Below are positions 38,511-48,433 of a DNA stretch of 64,000 nucleotides, in pieces; positions within the stretch are counted from its first letter, which is position 1; each line of letters begins with the position of its first letter. A program made the translations under genes and the position numbers. The notes under the pieces are model-generated. The model saw nothing but the letters and a program-made list of their open reading frames with translations, searched no databases and was not told the DNA's origin. The stretch is from Gilliamella bombicola (lineage in GTDB: Bacteria > Pseudomonadota > Gammaproteobacteria > Enterobacterales > Orbaceae): the NCBI RefSeq assembly GCF_900094945.1, contig NZ_FMAQ01000004.1, positions 88,363-152,362 on the forward strand, given 5' to 3'.

Positions 38511-40640
38511 TTAAATTTTACAAAATGTCATATCAAAACTACGAGTCTGCTGATTATAAACTGCTTGGAATACACCTTTATCATTAGGATTTTGTAAAAT
38601 ATGATTTACGATAAATGGCCTAATATTAGTTTTAATATAACCAGGCAATCCCCGAGCACCACGAATTAAATCGTAATGATCATGACAAAATGCACTTATA
38701 CAAGAATCTGATATCTCTACAGTAAAACCACGAGGCTGATATGCTTGATTTAGCTTATCTATTTCGCGTCGAATAATCTGCTCAATAACCTCCATAGGAA
38801 GACGTTTAAAATGGAGAATATTTTCACGTCCATTAAACCGATTAAGCAGTTCAGAACGATAAGTATTATTAAGTTCATTTGTCGCTAATTCGCATGCAGC
38901 TTCATTAGAAAGGTTCGGATCTAAATAGTAAGGTTGTCCAATATTTGAGGTCATAATAATCATAATATCAGAAAAGTCGACTGTTCGACCTACATTATCT
39001 GTTAACCGTCCATCCGATAAGATCTGTAAAAAGATATTAAATACATCAGGATGTGCTTTTTCAATCTCATCAAACAGATAGATTCCAACGGGTTTTGCTC
39101 TAACTGAGTTTGTTAAAATTCCACCAGCCTCAAATCCTTCATATCCTGGTGGTGCACCAATCAATTTAGCGACAGCATGTTTTTCCATGTATTCAGACAT
39201 ATCAAAACGAACCAACGATTTTTCGTCACCATAGACGTATTGTGCTAAGGCTTTAGCCATTTCGGTTTTACCCACGCCCGATGGACCTAAAAATAGATAA
39301 GACATTGCTGGACCAGATTCGTGTAGCGCATCAACTTTAGCAACTTTTACCGAATTGGCTACGTGTTTGACAATACTATCTTGACCAAAGATTCGAGATA
39401 ATAAATTTGTCTCTAAATTAATCAAGTTTTCAACTTCATTTTCATCCAATCTATTTGCCGGAATTCCTGAAACTTTGCTAAATTCAGTGATCACTTCTTG
39501 GCGATCTAGTCGCAAATCTTTATTAGCTAACATGACTAATTTTTTGTGTCGCTCGTTATTTTGTGCAATTTCTGCATCAATTTGTCGAATCTTTTCTTTT
39601 AATTTAGCTACTGAAGGAGAATCAAATCCGCCAGCCGTAAACTGAGCAAATGTTTTTACAGTAGTCGGCTGTGAATTATTGTTGTTATCCTCTTCTTCTT
39701 GCAGCTGAGTGATTTCATCTTGCAATTGAAAGCGTAATGTTTCAGCATCACGTTGATATTGATAAGTTTTATTAATTTCTGACTTCAATTCATGCCAATC
39801 TTTCTGCCATTGTTCAAGTTGTTGTTGCAAATCTTGCCGTTCGGTTTCATTGTTACTTTTTGCAATTTTATCCATTAATTCAACAATTTTAGGATGCTGT
39901 TTATGCGTAAGTTGTCGGTAACTAGCCAGTGCGCGATCAAGTAACGAAATCGCTCTTTGAGGTTGTGCTCCACCTAAGCCTAAACTATCGCGATATTTAC
40001 TAGTTAAGTGTATCGCTTCATCAATAGCACCTTCATTAATTTGAATTTTATGATGATCAGAAAGATCTTTGGCAACCACCGAAACAATATTTTTCAAATC
40101 ATCACCAACCGGCTCTTTAACATCGTAAAGCGTGTAAAGTTCTGGCATTTTCGTACTAGCTTTTAATACACTACTCAGTTTATCGTCTCGTACCTCCAAA
40201 ATAACTTGAAAATTATTTGATTTATCGGCGTTATTTAACGCATTAATAAAATGAGCATTACCAGTATTATGTGCCCCCTCCAAAAAATTAGCTGTATCGG
40301 TAATAATTAACACAGATTCGGGCGTTTGCATTAACTTTTTTAAGATACTTTGAAATTCATTATTAATCTTAGCACTATCACCGCTCGAAAAGAGCGCATC
40401 GCAATTCAACCAAAATAATTTTTTTACAATCAAATCAAATGGTGTATCTGGACTATTTTTAATAGCCTGTAAACCAAGGGTAAGCATTGAAACACCTACC
40501 CCCGCTGGCCCTGTTAATAAAAGTGAATTTGATGATTTTCGAATTAGAATAGACGATATTCGTTCTAAATCATGTTCCCTACCTACTAAGGTAAAATTAG
40601 GATATTGCGCTAAATATTCACGCCCTCTAACTAACAACAT
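38511..40640 (-). CDS. ClpB/ClpA-like AAA+ ATPase with degenerate first ATPase domain
   Basis: 709 residues, shorter than ClpB (about 857) because the N-terminal substrate domain is missing. D1 starts at once, but its Walker A reads GPAGVGVS (44-51), with Val in place of the essential Lys, and its Walker B is not canonical. A coiled-coil middle region (about 265-400) is rich in Gln, Glu and Lys. D2 is intact: GPSGVGKT at 452-459, pore loop GAPPGYEG at 495-502, Walker B YLFDE near 520-524, sensor TSNIG and arginine-finger region LLNRFNGRE. Only one active ATP site is expected. It lies 14 bp after a coiled-coil partner gene, so both probably form one machine. Substrate unknown. Confidence 0.8.
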   Translation of the reverse strand: MLLVRGREYLAQYPNFTLVGREHDLERISSILIRKSSNSLLLTGPAGVGVSMLTLGLQAIKNSPDTPFDLIVKKLFWLNCDALFSSGDSAKINNEFQSILKKLMQTPESVLIITDTANFLEGAHNTGNAHFINALNNADKSNNFQVILEVRDDKLSSVLKASTKMPELYTLYDVKEPVGDDLKNIVSVVAKDLSDHHKIQINEGAIDEAIHLTSKYRDSLGLGGAQPQRAISLLDRALASYRQLTHKQHPKIVELMDKIAKSNNETERQDLQQQLEQWQKDWHELKSEINKTYQYQRDAETLRFQLQDEITQLQEEEDNNNNSQPTTVKTFAQFTAGGFDSPSVAKLKEKIRQIDAEIAQNNERHKKLVMLANKDLRLDRQEVITEFSKVSGIPANRLDENEVENLINLETNLLSRIFGQDSIVKHVANSVKVAKVDALHESGPAMSYLFLGPSGVGKTEMAKALAQYVYGDEKSLVRFDMSEYMEKHAVAKLIGAPPGYEGFEAGGILTNSVRAKPVGIYLFDEIEKAHPDVFNIFLQILSDGRLTDNVGRTVDFSDIMIIMTSNIGQPYYLDPNLSNEAACELATNELNNTYRSELLNRFNGRENILHFKRLPMEVIEQIIRREIDKLNQAYQPRGFTVEISDSCISAFCHDHYDLIRGARGLPGYIKTNIRPFIVNHILQNPNDKGVFQAVYNQQTRSFDMTFCKI

Positions 40641-40654
40641 TATGCGTTCCTTTA

Positions 40655-42289
40655 TTACAGTTTAAAAGGTGAGGTTGTGCCACTAGTGCTTTCTTTTTTC
40701 GTTTCAGATTTTTCTGATAAAACATCGCCTGTCACCGCAATAAACTCTCGCGTATCACTTTGAACGTCTTTAGACATTTTTTCAATTTCTTCTAAATTCG
40801 CACGCATTGTTTCTAGTGCTGAACGAGTGATTTCAGTCGCTTCTTTTTGGGTATCGCCAAACTCTGCTAAGTTTTGTAACATAGCTTCTAAATCGTTATT
40901 AATTTCATCACGCCCAGTTGCAATTCGAATTGCTTCATTTTTTGCAATATCATTTGTAACTCGAGTCATTTCGGCTAAAGTATTACCTGCCATTGATTGT
41001 GCCTCATTAATCGCTGCTGAGTTAACGGCAGTTACCACAACACTAAGTTGTGAGGCCACCGATGCAATACCTCGTGAATGCATTGCTCTTGCACTTTCAA
41101 CTTGTTTTTTCGTTGCTGCTTGCATATTGCGAATTTTGATGGCTTCTGTTGTTAATTCGCCATAGGTCTGCATGGTATCAACCGTGGCAGTTGACACTGT
41201 GTCAATATGTTCATCTAAATTGCGTCTAGCCTCATCAAGCTTCATTGACTCTAACAGATTATCACCAACATCTTTATTTTCAAGCTCTTGTCTACGTTCC
41301 CTATGTACTTTTTCAACTTTTTTAGTGGCTTCGTTCATAATGGCATAAATTTGTATCATATTGCCATTATTGTCACTAAGCCCTTCAATTTGTTTAACCA
41401 TTTTTTCCAGATGATTACGAATTGCACCAAAACGTTCTTTGCCTTGATTAACAAATTTTAACGCTGATTCAACCATATCTGCTTGGCGCAATGTATGCTG
41501 TTCTGAAGTTAAATTCAGCAACTCTTTTAATTTTTCAATATCCAGTGATTCCGTACGTTGCTCATGGCGTTGTGTAATTTCTGTTTGGATATCATTTAAC
41601 ACTTTATTCTTATTTTGGATTTGTTCTCTTAACTGAGTGATTTTTTCTTCATTAAGATCAATTTTTTCTTTTGATAAAGCCTTAATTTTCCCAAAACCAA
41701 AGAATGTTTTATCTTGCTGCAATAAAACTATTTCTTTTTGTAGTCCTGATATTTGTTTTTCTATATTTGTAATTTCGCCTTGCACATTGGTTTTTTGCGC
41801 AGCTTTTTCTTCATCCCACTCTTGATCGGCTTTGATTTGAGCTAAAGCATTCCGAGTTTCACCATTTTGGCGTAAGTTATACAGTGCATCAGTAAGCTCG
41901 GTAAGGGGTTTTATTTTTTCAATAAAGTCATTAAGATCATTATTAAAATCCGCATAAACTCTTTGTAACTCAGCAAATACTTCGGTATCGGTCATCTCGA
42001 TACGCTGCTTAGACATCTCTTCTGAAATAGATTGCAAATATTCTTTAAATGTATCAAATTCTTGAATTTTGGCTCGATCAGCCTCTTTATTATCAGTAAA
42101 TTCTAAAATGTGAGTGACTTCTTCTACTTTTTGTTCAAGAGAAAGACTATCTGAAAAAATAACTTTAAAAAAAGTATTTTCTTTAATTTTATCAAGCGGA
42201 TTTTCTACTTTAGCTGCTTTTTGTCGCTGTCTAACCGAATAATCACTCTGTTCAGTGGTGGCCACTTTTTTTCTTGAAGATACACTCAT
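40655..42289 (-). CDS. Conserved coiled-coil protein, partner of the ClpB-like ATPase
   Basis: 544 residues, almost all helical, with no signal peptide or membrane segment. A strong coiled coil spans about 160-260 (EITNIEKQISGLQKEIVLLQ). A second helical domain (about 290-520) has RNMQAATKKQVESARAMHSR and VVTAVNSAAINEAQSMAGNT, reminiscent of TelA/YaaN-type tellurite-resistance proteins. That likeness is weak. A Ser/Thr/Lys-rich tail ends it. First gene of a two-gene operon; I do not recognise the family with confidence. Confidence 0.7.
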   Translation of the reverse strand: MSVSSRKKVATTEQSDYSVRQRQKAAKVENPLDKIKENTFFKVIFSDSLSLEQKVEEVTHILEFTDNKEADRAKIQEFDTFKEYLQSISEEMSKQRIEMTDTEVFAELQRVYADFNNDLNDFIEKIKPLTELTDALYNLRQNGETRNALAQIKADQEWDEEKAAQKTNVQGEITNIEKQISGLQKEIVLLQQDKTFFGFGKIKALSKEKIDLNEEKITQLREQIQNKNKVLNDIQTEITQRHEQRTESLDIEKLKELLNLTSEQHTLRQADMVESALKFVNQGKERFGAIRNHLEKMVKQIEGLSDNNGNMIQIYAIMNEATKKVEKVHRERRQELENKDVGDNLLESMKLDEARRNLDEHIDTVSTATVDTMQTYGELTTEAIKIRNMQAATKKQVESARAMHSRGIASVASQLSVVVTAVNSAAINEAQSMAGNTLAEMTRVTNDIAKNEAIRIATGRDEINNDLEAMLQNLAEFGDTQKEATEITRSALETMRANLEEIEKMSKDVQSDTREFIAVTGDVLSEKSETKKESTSGTTSPFKL

Positions 42290-42497
42290 TATTTCTTTCC
42301 TTATTATATTATTTGTTTCTATATTTACTGATTATTTATCGACTTTAAATCCCATTTCAAATAAAAAGGATAAATCGTGAAATACAAATTTATTCTTAAA
42401 AAGATAAGTTTCATCTTTTCATGATGTTATTATCTATTCAACATTTTATTTTGACAAGTGAAAACAGTTATTAATGCTAGAAAAGAAAAGAATTTAT

Positions 42498-42527
42498 AAA
42501 AAAACCACTCGCATAACCGAGTGGTTT
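42498..42527 (-). terminator. groESL terminator
   Basis: AAACCACTCG / CGAGTGGTTT, a 10-bp perfect stem with a 6-base loop. On the minus strand it is followed by a run of seven T residues, about 35 bases past the groEL stop. Confidence 0.92.
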
Positions 42528-42561
42528 ATATTGAAATGTATCTGTTGTACTGACGCGGAAA

Positions 42562-44244
<1,683 letters not shown>

Positions 44245-44255
44245 CTAGTTACTAA

Positions 44256-44549
44256 TTATGCTTGAACAATGGCTAGAATATCGCTTTCTGATAAGATAAG
44301 CACTTCTTCATTATCGATTTTTTCTGTTTTAACGCCATACCCTTCATTAAAAATTACGATATCGCCAACTTTAACATCTAACGGCTGAACTTGGCCATTT
44401 TCTAAAATGCGACCATTACCCACAGCTAAAACCTCACCACGTGTTGATTTACCTGCTGCTGAACCAGTTAACACAATACCACCAGCTGATTTTGATTCTA
44501 CTTCTTTGCGTTTAATGATCACACGATCATGCAATGGACGAATTTTCAT
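44256..44549 (-). CDS. groES: Co-chaperonin GroES
   Basis: Heptameric lid of GroEL. The protein has 97 residues. [20 protein letters not shown] and the mobile loop [14 protein letters not shown] are standard. TAGGAGATAACT precedes the ATG. Transcribed from a sigma-32 promoter about 85 bp upstream. Confidence 0.98.
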   Translation of the reverse strand: MKIRPLHDRVIIKRKEVESKSAGGIVLTGSAAGKSTRGEVLAVGNGRILENGQVQPLDVKVGDIVIFNEGYGVKTEKIDNEEVLILSESDILAIVQA

Positions 44550-44633
44550 TAGTTATCTCCTAGCACTAATTTTCAAATAGATAATTATTAAAAATAAATC
44601 ATAAAATTACGATTTTATAATATTGTTCACTTT

Positions 44634-44661
44634 ACATGGGGATTATTTCAAACTCTTCAAG
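44634..44661 (-). promoter_or_regulatory. Heat-shock (sigma-32) promoter of groESL
   Basis: On the minus strand, CTTGAAG (44661-44655), a 13-bp spacer and CCCCATGT (44641-44634). This is an essentially perfect RpoH promoter with the same spacing as the grpE one. Confidence 0.9.
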
Positions 44662-44693
44662 AGGATAAAATAAAAAATTTTTTAATTGACTAT

Positions 44694-45131
44694 TTATTCA
44701 TCATCCTTATATTTAAACTCACCCTCAATAATATCATTATTTTGGTAAAGTGTTTGTGACGATACAAATCTCGATTTAATCGGCATTTTTCGCACAATAA
44801 ACTTCACAATATGCTCTTGAACGTTAGGTATTAAAAGAACAGCTCCTAAAATATCGGTCAAAAACCCCGGAATAAACAATAAAAAACCAGCGAAAAGCAA
44901 GGCAACACTTCTAATGATTTCATCTTTAGGACTTTGTTTATTTGCTATTTTTTTCTGCATAATACTAAGATTTTTCAAACCTTGAGTCTTGACTAATGAA
45001 AAACCAAGAATAGACGTTGCAATAATACAAATTAAAGCAAGAAAAACCCCAATTGTATTTGCAACTACAATGAAAAAACTAACCTCACAATAAACGTAAA
45101 TAAAAAAAATAATAAAACCAATAAATCGCAT
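44694..45131 (-). CDS. fxsA: Membrane protein FxsA
   Basis: Small inner-membrane protein; overproduction of the E. coli protein relieves exclusion of phage T7 by the F factor. The protein has 145 residues with three to four membrane helices (about 1-25, 30-50 and 75-105), including LLFAGFLLFIPGFLTDILGA. The charged C-terminus is typical. Directly upstream of groES on the same strand, as in enterics. Confidence 0.87.
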   Translation of the reverse strand: MRFIGFIIFFIYVYCEVSFFIVVANTIGVFLALICIIATSILGFSLVKTQGLKNLSIMQKKIANKQSPKDEIIRSVALLFAGFLLFIPGFLTDILGAVLLIPNVQEHIVKFIVRKMPIKSRFVSSQTLYQNNDIIEGEFKYKDDE

Positions 45132-45247
45132 ATAACAATTCCTATGAGCATAAAGACATATTATTAGAAACTAACTATTAATATGAAGGTGATTAGCTAT
45201 TTTTCAATCAAACAATATATTTTTTTTAAAATATATTACAAAAAGGA

Positions 45248-45276
45248 TTGACTGATAATCACGAATCGTGTTTAAT
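45248..45276 (+). promoter_or_regulatory. Promoter of tRNA-Phe
   Basis: TTGACT (45248-45253), a 17-bp spacer and TTTAAT (45271-45276). It lies 14 bases before the mature 5' end of the tRNA. Confidence 0.7.
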
Positions 45277-45290
45277 GTGCATCCATTGTT

Positions 45291-45366
45291 GCCCGGATAG
45301 CTCAGTCGGTAGAGCAGGGGATTGAAAATCCCCGTGTCCGTGGTTCGATTCCGCGTCCGGGCACCA
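45291..45366 (+). tRNA. tRNA-Phe (anticodon GAA)
   Basis: 76 bases, GCCCGGATAGCTCAG to GGGCACCA with encoded CCA. Stem GGGGA/TCCCC with loop TTGAAAA gives anticodon GAA. It marks the left border of the accessory region, a common integration site, although no integrase gene is left. Confidence 0.97.
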
Positions 45367-45382
45367 ATCACCAAATTCTAAG

Positions 45383-45405
45383 ACCTGCTTCTAGCAGGTT
45401 TTTTT
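45383..45405 (+). terminator. tRNA-Phe terminator
   Basis: ACCTGCT / AGCAGGT, a 7-bp stem with a TCT loop, followed by seven T residues. Confidence 0.9.
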
Positions 45406-45972
45406 ATGTCTAAAGCCTTTTCAAATAAACCTTTCACCTTGTTTCACTACTCAACCAAATTCAACTGAAATTACCCCAAATCAAGAGGAAAATAGGATAC
45501 AAACCCGGATACATTTGGTTCGATAATGGCGTGTATCCATAAAATGGCTTTAAAGCCTTTGTTTGCAATGATTATGGAAGAATGCTTGCATTTAATTTAT
45601 GCTGTAGAAATTACTTGCGTTGTTTACTGTAATTTGAAAAGCTAGAAGATATTTATTTGTCGGCATTGATGATTTTTCATGCTAGCTCTATGCAGGCATT
45701 TACCCTGATAAATCCCAATTTAGCTCGGCACAATATTCTTATACCATTGTATGTATTTATTCCGATAACCAACATGAATATCAAGACACAAGCGAACACC
45801 TATTTGTTAAATATGTGTCATAACCATCTACCAATGAAAAATATTTTTAATAATTCGATTACAGATAGCATTCCAAGCTATAGTGAATCATAGCCTATCA
45901 AAGAGCTTTGCTGATTTAATAGAAAAAATATAGATATTTTCAAAGGTTTTAAAGTTATTTATTCAACCGAAT
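45406..45972 (+). other. Gene-poor border of the accessory region
   Basis: 567 bp without a credible gene. Near 45499-45540 the hexamer GGATAC occurs twice as GGATACAAACCCGGATACA, and its complement GTATCC follows about 20 bases later. Such repeats are typical of integrase arm sites and may be scars of an integrated element at tRNA-Phe. The only longer frame (45657-45893) has no recognisable features and I do not call it a gene. Confidence 0.4.
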
Positions 45973-46045
45973 TGTAACTATCCCCTAAAATAGTACAGCA
46001 AAAAAGTAGAAAATTCTCTATGATAAAAGTAAAGGGGATTTAATT

Positions 46046-46303
46046 ATGAAAAAAATGACTGAACATCAGATTGTATCTATTTTAAAAGAAGCTGAAGCGG
46101 GTATTCCTGTCAAGGAGCTCTGTCGTAAATATGGCATGGGTAATTCAACTTTCTATAAATGGCGAGATAAATACGGTGGTATGGAAACTTCGGACATCAA
46201 ACGCTTAAAGGAGCTGGAGGCCGAAAACCGCAAGCTTAAGCAGATGTTTGCCGAACTGAGCTTAAAATCCCAGCTTCAAGAAGAAATCATAAAAAAGCTT
46301 TAG
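46046..46303 (+). CDS. IS3-family transposase OrfA
   Basis: 85-residue helix-turn-helix protein: MTEHQIVSILKEAEAGIPVK, ELCRKYGMGNSTFYKWRDKY, then a leucine-zipper-like helix (about 48-85). This is the first frame of an IS3-type transposase, which is normally fused to OrfB by frameshifting. It follows AAAGGGGATT. It looks intact, but without OrfB it is at most a DNA-binding regulator of its own element. Confidence 0.88.
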   Translation: MKKMTEHQIVSILKEAEAGIPVKELCRKYGMGNSTFYKWRDKYGGMETSDIKRLKELEAENRKLKQMFAELSLKSQLQEEIIKKL

Positions 46304-46542
46304 TGCCCACAAAGGCACGTAAAACGTGGGCACAGCAACTACAACAAAATCATTCTGTTACTATTGAACGATTTAATCGTACCTATCGTACTGAAGTACT
46401 CGATTTATATCTTTTTAACAACTTAGCACAAGCAAGGAGAATAACCGAAGAATGGTTAACGATTTATAATACCGAAAGACCACATGAGGCATTAAATAAC
46501 ATGACACCGATTGAGTATAAAACACTAAAACAAGCAGCATGA
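46303..46542 (+). pseudogene. IS3-family transposase OrfB, internally deleted
   Basis: 79 codons that join an OrfB start (MPTKARKTWAQQLQQNHSV) to the C-terminal end of the DDE integrase core (IERFNRTYRTEVLDLYLFNN, then TIYNTERPHEALNNMTPIEY). A full OrfB has about 280 residues, so most of the catalytic domain is gone, including the first two acidic residues. Overlaps the orfA stop, as expected for the frameshift arrangement. Confidence 0.88.
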
Positions 46543-46582
46543 TTTTCTACTTGAATCTTGTACTAAGTTTGGGGTATTTACA

Positions 46583-46740
46583 GAACCTTTATACCTTTTT
46601 CTTTTAATCCATCAAATGCAGGTGGAGTATTAATTTCATGAAGAAGATGCAAATCTATATAGATAAGGACTTCGCTCGCTCCTAAGAAATCAACAATATG
46701 TGATTGCCAAATTTTCTGAAAAATTGTTTTAGGATTCATT
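46583..46740 (-). pseudogene. 5' fragment of a LeuC-like (isopropylmalate isomerase large subunit) gene cut by the IS
   Basis: From an ATG at 46740 the minus strand reads MNPKTIFQKIWQSHIVDFLG, then LIYIDLHLLHEINTPPAFDG and LKEKGIKV, up to the IS end at 46582. This matches the N-terminus of the large subunit of 3-isopropylmalate dehydratase and its homologues, which I recall as KT-Y-KL-DAHVV…[21 protein letters not shown]. Only about 52 codons remain of about 470. The start lies inside the MFS stop region (12-base overlap), so the gene was translationally coupled to the exporter. Confidence 0.75.
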
Positions 46741-47964
46741 GTCTTGACCAATAGACGTTAAAGGTTCTTTCTTTTTAGAGAATGAAATAAAACACAATAG
46801 AGCCGAAAATGTTAGAATAGCTACAGCTCCCCACACAGCTCCCCATCCGTAACCATGTGCGATACGGGCAACTAGAATGGGTGTTAGAAACGATGCGATA
46901 AATACGGTAGTACCAACCATACCTAATGCAGTTCCTGCGCGTTCAACGCCTGCTTTCACAGCAGCTTCGGTATAAGAAATACCATGCCAAGCGTGCCCAA
47001 ACAAACCAGTTAGCATAAGAAATACAACACCCATATATGTGTTATTAACCATTAAACAAAGTACCAAAGAAGCAATTCCACCACAGATGGCGTAATACTT
47101 TAACAATGCAATACGATTCTTTTTTCTGTCCGTATAGTAACCTGACCAAATTCTGAGAATTCCGCCACCTAGCTGAACAACAATGAGAATGATAGAAATC
47201 GATGCTAAATCTATATCGAGAACATCTCGCATATAGACTCCTCCAAATGTAAGTACAGCCATTTGAGGTACAGTTAGAAAACCAGCAGATATAACAATTC
47301 TCCATACTTGAAAGCTTTTCAGTGGCGAAGGTACTGCGAGAGCCGATTGAACTGCATGTTTTAATTCGGTATGTTTAGAGTTGATAAAGAAAACAACAAT
47401 AAGGCCGGCAATAAAACCTGTGGCGGCTAACACAATGAAAGTTACTTCAAAACCATATGTATAGGCTAGCGAAGGAAGCAAACCTGTACCAATTGCGCCT
47501 CCAACTGGAATTGCAGTTTGGCGAACACTCATAGCAAAGCCACGCTCACTATCATCAAACCACGACATTATTGTTCTACCTGATGATGAGTTAATACTAC
47601 CACCAAGGGCTCCAGCTATTGCCAAAGCTATTGCCAAGTGTAAAGATTTAACACCACCAAGCGAAGCCTCTGGTGTAAGCAATATAGCTATTACAACAAA
47701 CACTACTGCTGAGGACCATAATCCTAGAGTTAGCACTATCTTGTCGCCCAACTTATCTGTGAGGATCCCCCAAATTATCTCTGAAGCCGCAACCCCCAAT
47801 CCCATCGAACCTAAAACAAAACCAAGTTCATATAGTGAAAAATGATAAGCATCTCGCATTAAAATTCCCGTTATAGGAATACCAGCAAACCCCATTGCAA
47901 ATGTTGCTTGTGCGAGCACACCAATGCCAAGCACGAACCAACGATAATTGTTTTTTTTATTCAT
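46729..47964 (-). CDS. MFS exporter of the GAPDH island
   Basis: 411 residues with 12 predicted membrane helices in two halves. The MFS loop motif appears as GILTDKLGDKIV near 66-77, with GGSINSSSGRTIMSWFDDSE and RGFAMSVRQTAIPVGGAIGT in the N-terminal half and SGYYTDRKKNR near 272-282. GAGGAAAAA precedes the ATG. It resembles organic-anion and drug-type MFS carriers. It does not look like ArsJ, the organoarsenical MFS exporter that also neighbours GAPDH genes, as far as I can recall that sequence. It sits between LeuA-like and LeuC-like remnants, so it likely exported the product of that pathway. Substrate unknown. Confidence 0.82.
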   Translation of the reverse strand: MNKKNNYRWFVLGIGVLAQATFAMGFAGIPITGILMRDAYHFSLYELGFVLGSMGLGVAASEIIWGILTDKLGDKIVLTLGLWSSAVVFVVIAILLTPEASLGGVKSLHLAIALAIAGALGGSINSSSGRTIMSWFDDSERGFAMSVRQTAIPVGGAIGTGLLPSLAYTYGFEVTFIVLAATGFIAGLIVVFFINSKHTELKHAVQSALAVPSPLKSFQVWRIVISAGFLTVPQMAVLTFGGVYMRDVLDIDLASISIILIVVQLGGGILRIWSGYYTDRKKNRIALLKYYAICGGIASLVLCLMVNNTYMGVVFLMLTGLFGHAWHGISYTEAAVKAGVERAGTALGMVGTTVFIASFLTPILVARIAHGYGWGAVWGAVAILTFSALLCFISFSKKKEPLTSIGQDNES

Positions 47965-48114
47965 TTTTTCCTCAACTAAATATAGTAAATTGTATTTAAA
48001 ATTAGATGGCTATATTTAAGGTGTATACATCCTAAATATATCGTTCAACTAATTTGTTTTACGGGCTCTAGCCAAACAATCAAGCCTATACAACCAATAT
48101 CTGATGCCCATGAT

Positions 48115-48228
48115 TCATGCTCTGATCCTGATCAAAGCTATTTTAAGTTTCTGTTTTGGATTCATCGCATTTTGTGGGGCCTGTTCCCCATCTCTTAACG
48201 TTGTATCCAGTATGAATATTTTTTTCAT
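48115..48228 (-). pseudogene. 5' remnant of a LeuA-like (isopropylmalate/homocitrate synthase family) gene
   Basis: 37 codons from an ATG at 48228: MKKIFILDTTLRDGEQAPQN then AMNPKQKLKIALIRIRA and a TGA. DTTLRDGEQ is the catalytic, metal-binding N-terminal motif of the LeuA, homocitrate and citramalate synthase family. All the rest of the TIM barrel is missing. Past the stop, another frame reads SGSEHESWASDIGCIGLIVW, which I cannot place. It lies upstream of, and on the same strand as, the MFS and LeuC-like genes. Confidence 0.75.
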
Positions 48229-48250
48229 TTTGCTCTTTTTTTTCTCTCAA

Positions 48251-48276
48251 TTTAATACAAACTAGTATGTATTAAA
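48251..48276. promoter_or_regulatory. Palindromic operator candidate 1 (TetR type)
   Basis: 26-bp palindrome centred on ACTAGT (48261-48266) with arms TTTAATACA and TGTATTAAA and one mismatched base pair. It lies just upstream of the LeuA-like remnant, where it would control the leftward operon. Confidence 0.6.
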
Positions 48277-48382
48277 TCATGCAAGTGAATATTTGTATAC
48301 AAATAAAATCAACTTAAGTGTTAATAAAAAATAGATTAATTAGTTGTTGTTTTTTTAAAGCGTGTAGTGTATTGTTTTTTAA

Positions 48383-48400
48383 CCATACCAATTGGTATGG
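48383..48400. promoter_or_regulatory. Palindromic operator candidate 2 (TetR type)
   Basis: CCATACCAATTGGTATGG, a perfect 18-bp palindrome 34 bases upstream of the GAPDH start. Its size and symmetry fit a TetR-family operator, presumably bound by the product of the downstream regulator gene. Confidence 0.65.
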
Positions 48401-48433
48401 ATGATGATAATATAAACATTACTGGAGGTAATG

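Larger units (their letters stand above)
45973..46582 (+). mobile_element. Internally deleted IS3-family element, copy 1
   Basis: 610 bp. The left end begins TGTAACTATCCCCTAAAATA and the right end, read inward, begins TGTAAATACCCCAAACTTAG. Both ends continue with AGTAGAAAAT about 20 bases in. An intact orfA is followed by an orfB reduced to its first few codons and its C-terminal quarter, so the element cannot make transposase. No convincing target duplication: GAAT on the left, GAAC on the right. A second derivative of the same element lies at 50162-50332 in the opposite orientation. Confidence 0.85.

Noticed and set aside
45657..45893. 78-residue open frame as a gene
   Set aside because: No recognisable domain, no ribosome site and composition like non-coding DNA.
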